Shown: in pieces, positions 1 to 8,889 of the stretch
Position numbering within the stretch: the stretch's first letter is position 1
Layout of the letters: the number at the start of each line of letters is the position of its first letter
DNA from: Utricularia gibba
Taxonomy: Eukaryota > Streptophyta > Magnoliopsida > Lamiales > Lentibulariaceae
Direction of reading: 5' to 3'
Assembly (NCBI GenBank): GCA_002189035.1
Contig: NEEC01000032.1
Coordinates: forward strand, 27,364 to 91,363
Length of the DNA stretch: 64,000 bases
Notes under the pieces: model-generated
Databases searched by the model: none
Told to the model about the DNA's origin: nothing
Seen by the model: only the letters and a program-made list of their open reading frames with translations
Made by a program: the position numbers and the translations under genes

Positions 1-1585
1 TCGAGTAGGACCCGAAGTGGCAAAGGAGTCAGACCGAACCTTGGGTCAGAACGAAGTTCACAACGACATCACCAGCCCAAAAACGACAAGCTTTTCCTTG
101 AGAAACCATGTAGGCAGCCAATTAAAACCCAACGTTAAGAAATGCATCAAGTTTTTTGCCGAGCCACAAATGACTATGGGCCCGAGCTCGACTCGAATAC
201 CGTTGCCCTACGAGAGCGCCTGCATGCGGTTGAGAAAACCATTTTGGGTGCTCATGACATCCTAACTTCAATAAGTGCAGCACGATTTTCGTCGAGTAGG
301 ACCCAGACCGAACCTTGGGTCAGAACGCACAACGACATTTTTCCTTGAGAAACCATGTAGGCAGCCAATTAAAACCCAACGTTAAGAAATGCATCAAGTT
401 TTTTGCCGAGCCACAAATGACTATGGGCCCGAGCTCGACTCGACCACCTGCTCGATACCGACGAGAGCGCCTACATGCGGTTGAGAAAACCATTTTGGGT
501 GCTCATGACATCCTAACTTCAATAAGAGAGTCGAGTAGGACCCGACAGACCGAACCTCAGAACGAAGTTCACAACGACGCCAAAAAACGACAAGCTTTTC
601 CTTGAGAAACCATGTAGGCAGCCAATTAAAACCCAACGTTAAGAAATGCATCAAGTTTTTTGCCGAGCATGACTATGGGCCCGAGCTCGACTCGACCGAT
701 ACCGTTGGAGAGCGCCTCCTCAATATAAAGCATGCGGTTGAGAAAACCATTTTGGGTGCTTATGACATCCTAACTTCAATAAGTGCAGCACGATTTTCAC
801 CCGATGTTTCAGTTCACAACGACATCAAAAAACGACAAGCTTTTCCTTGAGAAACCATGTAGGCAGCCGAAGAAATGCATCAAGGCAGCCTATGGGCCCG
901 AGCTCGACTCGATTAAAGCATGCGGTTGAGAAAACCATTTTGGGTGCTCATGACATCCTAACTTCAATAAGACGATTTTCGTCGAGTAGGACCTTTTCAC
1001 AACGAGCCCAAAAACGACAAGCTTTTCCTTGAGAAACCATGTAGGCAGCCAGTTAATGCATCAAGTTTTTTGCCGAGCCACAAATGACTATGGGCCAGCT
1101 CGACTCGACTCGATACCGTTGCCCTACGAGAGCAATATAAAGCATGCGGTTGATATGACATCCTAACTTCAATAAGTGCAGCACGATTTTCGTCGAGTAG
1201 GACCCGACATTGGGTCAGAACGAAGTTCACAACGACATCACTTTTCCTTGAGAAACCATGTAGGCAGCCAATTAAAACCCAACGTTAAGAAATGCATCAA
1301 GTTTTTTGCCGAGCAACAAATGACTATGGGCCCGAGCTCGACTCGACCTCCTTCTCGATACCGTTGCCCCACGAGAGCGCCTCCTCAGATATAAAGCATG
1401 CGGTTGAGAAAACCATTTTGGGTGCTTATGACATCCTAACTTCAATAAGTGCAGCACGATTTTCGTCGAGTAGGACCCGATGTGGCAAAGGAGTCAGACC
1501 GAACCTTGGGTCAGAACGAAGTTCACAACGACATCACCAGCCCAAAAACGACAAGCTTTTCCTTGAGAAACCATGTAGGCAGCCA
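1..1585. repeat. Tandem repeat family 1 (about 300 bp unit), seven units with block deletions
   Basis: The word TCGAGTAGGACC recurs at 1, 292, 531, 982, 1193 and 1466, and a unit lacking that start begins near 799. The spacings are therefore about 291, 239, 268, 183, 211 and 273 bp, with a final partial unit ending near 1585. Every unit shares blocks in the same order: CTTTTCCTTGAGAAACCATG, AAATGCATCAAG, TATGGGCCCGAGCTCGACTC, AGCATGCGGTTGAG, TTTTGGGTGCTCATGACATC, then ACGATTTTCGTCGAG. Units differ mainly by clean loss of whole internal blocks rather than by base substitutions. The window begins inside the array, so its left extent is unknown. Short open frames in both directions run through these units, but they shift frame at each deletion and are not genes. 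I do not recognise the repeat family. Confidence 0.93.
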
Positions 1586-1899
1586 GAATATTCCAGGATC
1601 CAATGAATTAACAATAAAAACATAAAGAGACACCTACATAAGGTATTCCAAACATATCAATCTAGTACATGCAGTCCGCTGAAAGAGGACTGGAAAATCC
1701 TCAGACACTTGAAATCGGGTTTGCCTACCTGCCAATCAAGGTTTTGATCTCTGGCAACTCAACCGGAAGCAGATGCGCATCTGAAATGGAAACCATGACT
1801 GCATATCAAAATGATGTTTTTGGGGGCGTTGGCGGGGAAATCATGCAAAGGAGGTGACGAGGTTAACCCACAATGATAACAGAGGCCATTATTGTTCAA
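1586..1899. other. Unassigned single-copy DNA between tandem repeat 1 and the retroelement remnant
   Basis: Similarity to the tandem repeat stops after AGGCAGCCA near 1585, and clear integrase-like sequence on the minus strand begins only above about 1900. No recognised coding domain was found. A 62-codon plus-strand frame at 1669-1857 has no recognisable motif. On the minus strand, positions 1729-1780 are bounded by TTTCAG on the acceptor side and CAG/GTAGG on the donor side, as in a plant exon, but the stretch is only 52 bp and matches nothing I know. It may be retroelement 3' sequence, a captured gene fragment or unrelated DNA. Confidence 0.4.
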
Positions 1900-2493
1900 C
1901 TTAGAAGAAATTATATCTCAGAACTACAATTAAATAGGCATTCAGAAAAATTGAGATAAACCTAGTGATGGCGGTCTGGATGCAAAGTGAATTGAACCTA
2001 ATGTACACGATTCCAAGAATGAAAGGAGTAGCATACGCCCATCAGGATCCCACGTAGCTCCCTGTCATTAGATATATGAACCTTCAACTCAACATGCCAA
2101 AATAATCTTCATCAAACATGGTGAAATAATCAGGATTTTCACCTGTAGTGACTTTCATTAAACATGGTGTAGAAGACAGTGTCAATGAAAGATGGAAAAC
2201 TTATAAGCAGGACATCAACTTAGAAATTGACACGAGAGCGCCAATGGTGAGAATAGTGTACGGTATCAACCTACATGCCTCTCACTATGTACCTCATGAA
2301 TTAGATGAAGACATAGGCTAGAGTCTAGTATACAAAATCGATAGCCCTTGAATAAATTCTCATTCAACAAGGTATAATCAGTAGGAAATCCACCGGTTAG
2401 GCCTTCCATCACAAAGGAGAGTAAGGATCCATAGCATTGAGAGATGTTAGGATCTCGAAGCCAACAACAGTTATCTTCAATATGAACAAACAA
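1900..2493 (-). pseudogene. Integrase remnant (linker, N-terminal part and eroded core)
   Basis: The family enzyme inserts element DNA into the genome. An open stretch at 2266-2493 contains DYTLLNENLFKGYRFCI and LIHEVHSERHVG. These match the segment that precedes and enters the HHCC zinc-binding domain in plant Ty3/gypsy integrases. Further along (2100-1960), short broken matches to the catalytic core can be read: HISNDREL, where the family has a V-S-D-R-D-type core motif, and FTLHPD, where the family has an F-S-x-x-x-H-P-Q-type motif. The core is heavily eroded and no C-terminal part or chromodomain is recognisable. The lower limit is approximate. Confidence 0.65.
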
Positions 2494-2504
2494 GATTGTT
2501 TACG

Positions 2505-2850
2505 ACTTAGTGCATCAGTTGCTCGATTTTGACACTCATTCTTGTGCTTGATAGACCACGTAAACTGTTGTAGGTACGAAAATCACTTAACATGATGAGG
2601 TGAAACCTTATCCTATGACTTCAAATGCTTTAGTGAATCATGATCAGTCCATAAGATGAAATCTTGTTGTAACAAATAATGTCACCAATGTTTGATAGTT
2701 TGATCCAACGAAAACAACTCTAGATCATAGGTGGAGTAATTAGACTTTTCGATGCCCACCTTCTCACTAAAATATGCAATTCAACAGCCTGCCTGACTTG
2801 GGATAGTGCCAACTCCAGACATTGATGCATCACAGTGCAGCTCGAATGAT
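2505..2850 (-). pseudogene. RNase H domain remnant of the Ty3/gypsy element
   Basis: The family domain degrades the RNA strand of the RNA-DNA hybrid during reverse transcription. Minus-strand reading shows FELHCDASMSGVGT (catalytic Asp codon at 2829-2831), IAYFSEKVG, YSTYDLELFSL (Glu codon at 2718-2720), ILWTDHDSLKHLKS (Asp codon at 2643-2645), FTWSIKHKNECQNRATDALS (last Asp codon at 2514-2516). All four acidic catalytic positions of the DEDD set are still present, yet stop codons interrupt the frame at four or more points. The order directly after RT is typical of Ty3/gypsy. Confidence 0.88.
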
Positions 2851-3059
2851 TGAGAAAGTTTGGAAAGATGAGCACATGAGGTGTCATAAGAATATTCTTT
2901 AGTCATTGAAATGCATCTTCAACTACTATGGTTCAAATAAAGGAGCTTCCTTTTATGCAATCAGTCATCGACGCCATAAGAGAGCTAAAATGAGGAAAAA
3001 ACCATCAATGAAAAGATGCTAGATCATGAAAACATCAAATTTTCATAAGTGTTGAGGGT

Positions 3060-3700
3060 GATAGTCATGCCTAGAATGCACACACCTTTGTGAGAACCAT
3101 TTTCAATGCATAACCATAAATGATATATCCTAAGAATATCACCTTGGGAACAATGAAGATACACTTGTGAGGAGAACCAAAAAACTATCCTTATTTGAGA
3201 ACTCTATGAACCTCTTGAACATGGTGTTTGAAAGAATCACTATCAACTAAAGATTAGCATGTCATCGAAATAAACAATTTAGAAACAACCAATAAAAAGA
3301 AGAAATAGCTGATTCATTGCACGCATGAAAGTACTTGTATTTGTCCCCAGGCAGATTCTTATCCAATTATATCTACTCTTTAAACCTAGTGTGTATAATA
3401 ACCTTGATTCCATGAATTTGGTCCAAAAGATCATTTAACGTCAAAATAGAAAAAATGATATTTGATAGTGATCTTGTTGATAATTCGAATATCAACACAC
3501 ATCCTCCAAGTGTCATCTTTCTTGGATATCAAGATGGCAAAGATAACACATAGACTCAAACTTTCTCGAATGTAGCCCTTAACAAGACTTTAACTTGCTT
3601 TCGAAGTTCTTGATGTTCCCTAAGACTCATACGATAATGGGTTCTATTGGGTAAAGATAAACCTGAGACAAGATCAATATGGTGTTAAATATCATGCAAG
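3060..3700 (-). pseudogene. Reverse transcriptase remnant lacking motif A
   Basis: The family enzyme copies element RNA into DNA. On the minus strand the conserved blocks appear in order but in shifting frames: HHIDLVSGLSLPN and HYRMSLREHQELRKQV (about 3700-3600), [11 protein letters not shown] (TWRMCVD at 3491-3511), [18 protein letters not shown] (about 3410), TFMRAMNQLF, then the catalytic YFDD at 3261-3272 followed by MLIFS, and FLGYII near 3130. Between LLDQIHG and YFDD only about 136 bp remain where roughly 200 bp is usual. The motif A block with the first catalytic aspartate (the KIDLRSGYHQ region of the family) is missing. Several stops and frameshifts are present, so it cannot be functional. 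Confidence 0.9.
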
Positions 3701-3797
3701 AGGGATAAACATCAAGGAGTTTAGTCGAGAAGACCTTAAAAAAGGTATCTAATATCTCTTTTGTATCATCTGGATATTTTGTTTGTGGCGATTTCAA

Positions 3798-4265
3798 CTA
3801 CTTAGTCATTAGTAACACAGCTATAGAGCCTCCAATCTCCTCAATAAGTTGCCTGCCAAGGAACAAGTTCACAGAAACAATAATGTCATTTGAATTTGGT
3901 CGGTTTGGTAACAATACCACTTTGGTGCCCCGAAATGAGAATGAATAAGTATTTGCTTGCCCAGTAAGCATTATATTGCGATCATACTTCCAAGGTCGGC
4001 TCAAGAGTAAATGACATAGATCCATCTTGATCATATCACACCAAATTTCATCCTTAAAGACCTTTTCAATAGAGAATGTAACATGAGTCCACTTATCTAC
4101 CTTGAGAACTTCTCGCTTTTCTAACCAAGCAATATGGTACGACTTCGTATGAAACTCACACTCTAATGCCAATTTCGAAACAGCATCTTCCAATTTGAAA
4201 TCAATCACTACTCTACAAATCTTTCTCTTTATTGTACAAGTAATTTGAACCATATTATTTTTCAA
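3798..4265 (-). pseudogene. Retropepsin-like aspartic protease remnant
   Basis: This is the longest open stretch of the element (155 codons). In the family the enzyme cleaves the Gag-Pol polyprotein. The fold signature is visible: CRVVID near residues 17-22, the IAWLEKREVLKVDK strand region near 45-58, FSIEKVFKDEIWCD near 64-77, HLLLSRPWKYDR near 85-96 and NTYSFSF near 105-111. The catalytic D-[ST]-G triplet is destroyed: after ID the sequence reads FKLED instead of a small-residue-Gly loop. The usual LLGRPW has become LLSRPW. It is therefore an inactive relic even though the frame is open. Position between gag and RT supports the call. The first ATG is only the first in frame, since the native protein would be part of a polyprotein. 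Confidence 0.85.
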
Positions 4266-4449
4266 CTATAAGTTGTTACTATAAGCAATTGAAGCTAAAC
4301 AAAGTTGCCACTTCACCCACCACCACATCGCCACTCACAAATTCTTCCTCAATAGCTTCTTCAAATAAATTGGAAAAGCGAACATCCTCGTCATCATCCT
4401 CAAATCCCTCAACATTCTCAACCTTCATAGTTAGTTTTCCAAACTTCTT

Positions 4450-4491
4450 ACACTCTACTTGTTTATGGTCAAACTGACATGTATAGCACTT
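4450..4491 (-). pseudogene. Gag zinc knuckle (CCHC-like) remnant
   Basis: Minus-strand translation gives KCYTCQFDHKQVECKKF. The spacing is C-x2-C-x3-H-x4-C, one residue short of the usual nucleocapsid C-x2-C-x4-H-x4-C. It lies between the gag core and the protease, as expected for the nucleic-acid-binding knuckle. It is followed by a very acidic linker (EDDDEDV near 4390), a common feature before the protease in plant Ty3/gypsy polyproteins. Confidence 0.65.
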
Positions 4492-4619
4492 TAAACTAGG
4501 AGTTCATTTACGATTGGATGGGTCACCGATGGATTTACCATAGAAAAGGAAAATGGTTCTTTGGTTGGTGAGGGAGTACTAACGGTAGGACTGCTTGAAT
4601 GTGAGTCCTCCTTTTTCCA

Positions 4620-5095
4620 TCGTATTTTTACCACTAAAACACATTGGTAAGCTTTTCAATTAACAAGGGATCAAACAAATTCAGAACATCTTAAATAAGA
4701 GGGGAAAGGTTGGAAATGTATCACTCTAGAAGTTGATCGTCGGTCTCCTGAAGATCAACTCGAGCAATTAATTGATAGAAATCTCTGACATGCTCTTCCA
4801 TAGCGTCGGACATTGTCTTAAACTCTGGGATTGTTGAAATAAAATTCTTTGATATTTTAGAAAAGAAATTGCTTTTTGAGAGACTTCTTAATCTTCTCTC
4901 AACTTTGTAGTTTTCATTTGCCCATCTTGAAGCTGGTTCTTGAAATTTTGTAGCAACAAAGGCTATCATGTGATTGTTCGGTATGTTCTTAAAATTAAGG
5001 GCTTCTTCAACAGTGGCTAACCAATCAAAAAACTCCTCGTTCTATAATGTTCCAGAAAATTCAAGAATTTCAATTTTAAAACTATTCTTCCATTG
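4620..5095 (-). pseudogene. gag capsid region remnant of the Ty3/gypsy element
   Basis: The family product is the structural Gag protein that builds the retrotransposon particle. Minus-strand translation gives FKIEILEFSG near 5090-5060, then a stop, then EEFFDWLATVEE. An open stretch at 4721-4969 follows with MIAFVATKFQEPASRWANEN near its start and MEEHVRDFYQLIARVDLQE near its end. These fit the Retrotrans_gag domain pattern: a hydrophobic W-containing segment, then a V-x-x-F-x-x-L-x-x-R segment, then an acidic LQETDDQ. Further sequence including LFDPLLIEKL continues below 4720 after another stop. At least two in-frame stops show that it is dead. The assignment to gag is firm and the ends are approximate. 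Confidence 0.8.
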
Positions 5096-5393
5096 ACAAT
5101 CCACATCATTGTTGATACTGTGAGATTGAATACCCCACCAATGATCTCTCTTGGCTTCAAATTTACTAGATGAAAAGTGTTCTTATTCACTCAAAGATGG
5201 TACCCAATGAGGGACTACTAGAATACGAGCTTGTTGCAATACCAATTGTTTCATGTTCGTGATCATTTGATTGAGTTGTGCTTCTAAAGTATCACAATGC
5301 TGCTCCAATAAGTAAAAATCTCAATTTCTAGAATGCACATGATGAGAAAAACCTCTTCCACTATTTCCTGTCATTGCCAACAGCCTTGCCCTC

Positions 5394-5405
5394 CTTCTGG
5401 TACCA
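5394..5405 (-). other. Primer-binding site, initiator tRNA-Met-like
   Basis: The minus strand reads TGGTACCAGAAG directly inside the presumed LTR end CTACATCA. The common plant Ty3/gypsy primer-binding site complementary to initiator tRNA-Met begins TGGTATCAGAGC, so the match is good but imperfect. Its place between the LTR and gag supports the call. Confidence 0.55.
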
Positions 5406-5408
5406 AAT

Positions 5409-6098
5409 TGATGTAGAATGCACATTGAATGTTGATAAGGGTTTTGACCAAGGAGACTCTTTTTCATTCTACCTGAAGGCTCACATAAGCTTCTCTACAC
5501 ACTCACACCCCCTAAGGGTTGTCGTCAGAGTGCTTGGCTACAATCCAAACCTCATCTTGAAAGACTCAAAAGCTAAGTCTACACTATTGTATACTTCCAT
5601 AACTCTTTACCATTCCCTTCTAGTGCGATCAACCTTCAAAATGGAACATTCTGCATGAATTTAGCATGTCGTTCTCCTCCTCTCTTGGCATGCCCCTTCC
5701 TTCTCCTTTTATACTTCTTGGTGCCATTTTAGGTGGTTGTGCCATTTCATGAACAATCGCACCCCTAACCATAACTCCCATCCATTACACTCGCTCAAAC
5801 AATCCACCTTCCTATCACATGCATTACCCATGCCTTGCTCAACCCATGCCATGTGTCCTGTCATGCAACATGCAATACTCATCCAAGCGGCCAACAATTC
5901 CCACCAGCTCTCACCAGCTACTACCCGTGAGTGTCGACTTCCGTCAGTGCCAACAAACTTCTTACTAGCTCCCGCCAGCTTTAGCTAGTTTTTGCTAGCT
6001 CTGCACAACTCCTAATAAACCTCTCAACCTACACTAGTTGTCACCCCTCCTCAAGCAATACCTTCACCAACCTCCTAATTGACATTTGTCACCACACA
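5409..6098 (-). repeat. Probable 5' LTR of the Ty3/gypsy element
   Basis: On the minus strand the stretch begins TGTGTGGTGACAAATGTC (from 6098 downwards) and ends CTACATCA at 5409, immediately before a primer-binding-site-like sequence. It contains a good TATA box at 5705-5713, about 300 bp upstream of that site, as expected for U3-R-U5. Positions 5899-5997 carry a run of short CCAGCT/TAGCT words, a degenerate subrepeat in U3. The 3' boundary is supported by the adjacent primer site. The 5' boundary is only a TG...CA guess, since no second LTR copy exists in the window for comparison. Plus-strand open frames in this stretch (5374-5658, 5737-5988) are not considered genes. Confidence 0.6.
5705..5713 (-). 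promoter_or_regulatory. TATA box in the LTR
   Basis: The minus strand reads GAAGTATAAAAGGAGAAGG around this site. TATAAAAGG is a near-ideal plant core promoter element. It lies upstream of gag in the expected orientation, so transcription would start roughly 25-35 bp further on, near 5675. Whether it is still used is unknown. Confidence 0.6.
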
Positions 6099-6150
6099 AG
6101 GAGGTTTCGACCAACTTGGGCTACTTCACCTCATGTCATGACATATATAT
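6099..6150. other. Short spacer outside the LTR
   Basis: This stretch lies between the proposed LTR end and the first copy of the diverged short repeat. Nothing recognisable was seen. If the LTR is longer than proposed, it may belong to the LTR. Confidence 0.3.
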
Positions 6151-6785
6151 GTTGAATATGCCAAAACGAAGGCGACAATGCTAGATATCTCAACATCGAA
6201 AAACTTTATGGTGTTTCATTAGAGATGCAAGGCACCCTAGGGTGGGGCCTATCACCTATGAGAGCACCTCACCCATGCCCCTCCCCCCTATGAATGAATA
6301 TTGAGCATGCCAAAATTGAGTGATGTCACTGGACATCAATCGGTTGAAAAAAGCTACATTTTGAGGTTGTCTTGGCTTTGGTCATTACACTACTAGGGGT
6401 TGGATAACTAGGAAGCTCCTGTAGATCGTGCATGTATGAACTTTTGTAATACATTAATCCAACCTCCTTTGTTAAAAATCTCATGATCGTATTTGGAATC
6501 TCAACGAGCCACACAATCATGGCACACATCCCGATGGAGAGCACCTTTCTCTTTATAAATGGTGAATATGTCAAAATTCAGGTGACAACTATAAATATCA
6601 AAATATTGAATTATATTGTTTTTTAAATATGACATAACATTCCAAGGGTGGCCCGAATGCATTTGTGAAAAGATGAATAGGCCAAAGTTCACGTGACATC
6701 AATATACATTGCGATGGTGAAAAATACTTGTTTTAGACAATACGAATGAGTCATTACATTGTGAGTGTGGTGGGGTGACTAGCAT
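6151..6785. repeat. Four diverged copies of an unnamed 110-265 bp repeat
   Basis: Similar starts recur at 6151 (TTGAATATGCCAAAACGAAG), about 6295 (GAATATTGAGCATGCCAAAA), 6561 (GGTGAATATGTCAAAATTCA) and 6671 (AGATGAATAGGCCAAAGTTC). Each is followed by a GTGACA-like word and later by CATTACA or CATAACATT near GGGTGG. Unit lengths are about 144, 266, 110 and 115 bp, and the second copy contains extra sequence. Divergence is high, so this is an old array. Small open frames here (6326-6574, 6501-6692, minus strand) have no recognisable domain. Confidence 0.5.
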
Positions 6786-7284
6786 TGGATGGTGGTCAAC
6801 AATTGACAATTAGTAATGAAAAAAAAAGATTAATATTTGTTTAAATAATAAAATTGTAACAGTCAATTGTAAACAAATAAAATTTTATTTTAGTAGTTTT
6901 AGAATTTTAATATTAGTAATAATATTTTAAATACAAAGTGGTAACTGATGTTATGGGTAACCAAGAACTACTCTTTAAGTATATTGTAAAGTATGTGTCT
7001 AATTATTTAGGACACATTGAAAAGTACAAACCTAATTGTCTAGAAACATCAAAGTAAAATCAATGAAATATAAAAATAAAAGAATTTAAAAAATGATAAA
7101 TAATTCTAGATTTAAAAAAAATTAAGAAATGATATTAATATAATAATAAATATTGTAACTAAATAAATAATTCATATAATTTAGTTTATAATATTTAAAT
7201 TCGAATTGATAGTTTTTAAACACAAGCATAGCTAATATATAAATATAATAATTGATTTTTAAAATCTAAAAAGTATATATTATT
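6786..7284. other. AT-rich spacer bordering the satellite array
   Basis: The stretch is dominated by A and T runs, for example AAAAAAAAGATTAATATTTG near 6820 and many AATAAT/TTTAAA words, with no open frame of note and no recognised element. It ends abruptly at TATATTATT just before the first satellite monomer at 7285. Such DNA may be a low-complexity flank or a scaffold-attachment-like region, but the latter is speculation. Confidence 0.7.
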
Positions 7285-8889
7285 GTGCATCCTAAAAATC
7301 ACACGTGCACGGGATTCATTAAAAATAAATATTTACGCATATCCAGAGTGTATAACAGTGTTGGGATAAGTGATGCCACGAAATTCATGATGTAGCATGT
7401 GACTTTTTTCCAACTTGATCGCATAGTAGATGAATTCTGACACCATATGTTTTGGCTTTTGATTGATGCATTTAGTTGCTATGATACTTCTGATTCTTGA
7501 TGCACCATTCCCGTATACCATGTCTCTAGTGGCTATTTGATTCTTTTGCCTTGTATGTTGTTCGCATCAATTTCGAGAACATGAAGCACATTATTAAATG
7601 CAGTCACCACGGAATGCCACGTGAGACACTTTTCGTTGTGGCTTGTTTTTAATATGTCCAGAGTTATCGGACAAACGTAACTCCAAATTATAATACTTGG
7701 AGCTCGAATAGGGCTTCCCAACAGTGTGCTATGAAGAGCAAGGATCTGCATGTTATGCGAGAGGTGCTTCGCGGACCAGGATGTGCGACATAGTCATTTC
7801 ATTGCGCATCATCATTCGGGGTGCATCCTAAAAATCACACGTGCACGGGATTCATTAAAAATAAATATTTACGCATATCCAGAGTGTATAACAGTGTTGG
7901 GATAAGTGATGACACGAAATTCATGATGTAGCATGTGACTTTTTTCCAACATGATCGCATAGTAGATGAATTCTGACACCATATGTTTGGCTTTTGATTG
8001 ATGCATTTAGTTGCTATGATACTTCTGATTCTTGATGCACCATTCCCGTATACCATGTCTCTAGTGGCTATTTGATTCTTTTGCCTTGTATGTTGTTCGC
8101 ATCAATTTCGAGAACATGAAGCACATTATTAAATGCAATCACCACGGAATGCCACGTGAGACACTTTTCGTTGTGGCTTGTTTTTAATATGTCCACAGTT
8201 TTCGGACAAACGTAACTCCAAATTATAATACTTGGAGCTCGAAAAGGGCTTCCCAACACTGTGCTATGAAGAGCAAGGATCTGCATGTTATGCAAGAGGT
8301 GCTTCGCGGACCAGGATGTGCGACGTAGTCATTTCATTGCGCATCATCATTCGGGGTGCATCCTAAAAATCACACGTGCACGGGATTCATTAAAAATAAA
8401 TATTTACGCATATCCAGAGTGTATAACAGTGTTGGGATAAGTGATGCCACGAAATTCATGATGTAGCATGTGACTTTTTTCCAACTTGATCGCATAGTAG
8501 ATGAATTCTGACACCATATGTTTTGGCTTTTGATTGATGCATTTAGTTGCTATGATACTTCTGATTCTTGATGCACCATTCCCGTATACCATGTCTCTAG
8601 TGGCTATTTGATTCTTTGCCTTGTATGTTGTTCGCATCAATTTCGAGAACATGAAGCACATTATTAAATGCAATCACCACGGAATGCCACGTGAGACACT
8701 TTTCGTTGTGGCTTGTTTTTAATATGTCCACAGTTATCGGACAAACGTAACTCCAAATTATAATACTTGGAGCTCGAAAAGGGCTTCCCAACACTGTGCT
8801 ATGAAGAGCAAGGATCTGCATGTTATGCAGAGGTGCTTCGCGGACCAGGATGTGCGACGTAGTCATTTCATTGCGCATCATCATTCGGG
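7285..8889. repeat. Left-edge satellite block, three core-type monomers
   Basis: Units start at 7285, 7821 and 8356. They carry the core variant set: GTGCATCC head, AGAGTGTATAAC, GATGAATTCTGAC. They do not carry the variants of the higher-order block that follows. The second and third units have CACTGTGC where nearly all others have CAGTGTGC, and AAATGCAATCACC where others have AAATGCAGTCACC. The array starts abruptly at a unit head against AT-rich DNA. Confidence 0.9.

Larger units (their letters stand above)
1900..6098 (-). mobile_element. Truncated, degenerate Ty3/gypsy LTR retrotransposon
   Basis: Read on the minus strand, the domain order is LTR (TATA box near 5709), primer-binding site near 5400, gag, zinc knuckle, aspartic protease, reverse transcriptase, RNase H, integrase. 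That order, with integrase last, defines Ty3/gypsy rather than Ty1/copia. All coding parts contain stops, frameshifts or deletions, and no second LTR is visible before tandem repeat 1, so the element is dead and truncated at its 3' side. RT words such as TWRMCVD and INKITIKY, and the RNase H and integrase-linker wording, resemble plant chromoviruses (Galadriel/CRM/Tekay group). The clade is a guess, because the chromodomain region is missing. The element lies about 1.2 kb from the edge of the satellite array. Its outer limits are approximate. Confidence 0.9.

Noticed and set aside
17-1606. Short open frames across tandem repeat 1 on both strands
   Set aside because: They start and end at block-deletion joins, overlap on opposite strands and carry no recognisable domain.
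1669-1857. 62-codon plus-strand frame as a gene
   Set aside because: It has no recognised motif, and its length is within chance expectation for this base composition.
4289-4477. Plus-strand serine/threonine-rich 62-codon frame
   Set aside because: It is the antisense of the acidic gag-protease linker and zinc knuckle, which explains its Ser/Thr/Pro bias.
5374-5988. Plus-strand open frames in the LTR region
   Set aside because: They have no recognisable domain and lie antisense to the LTR and primer-binding site.
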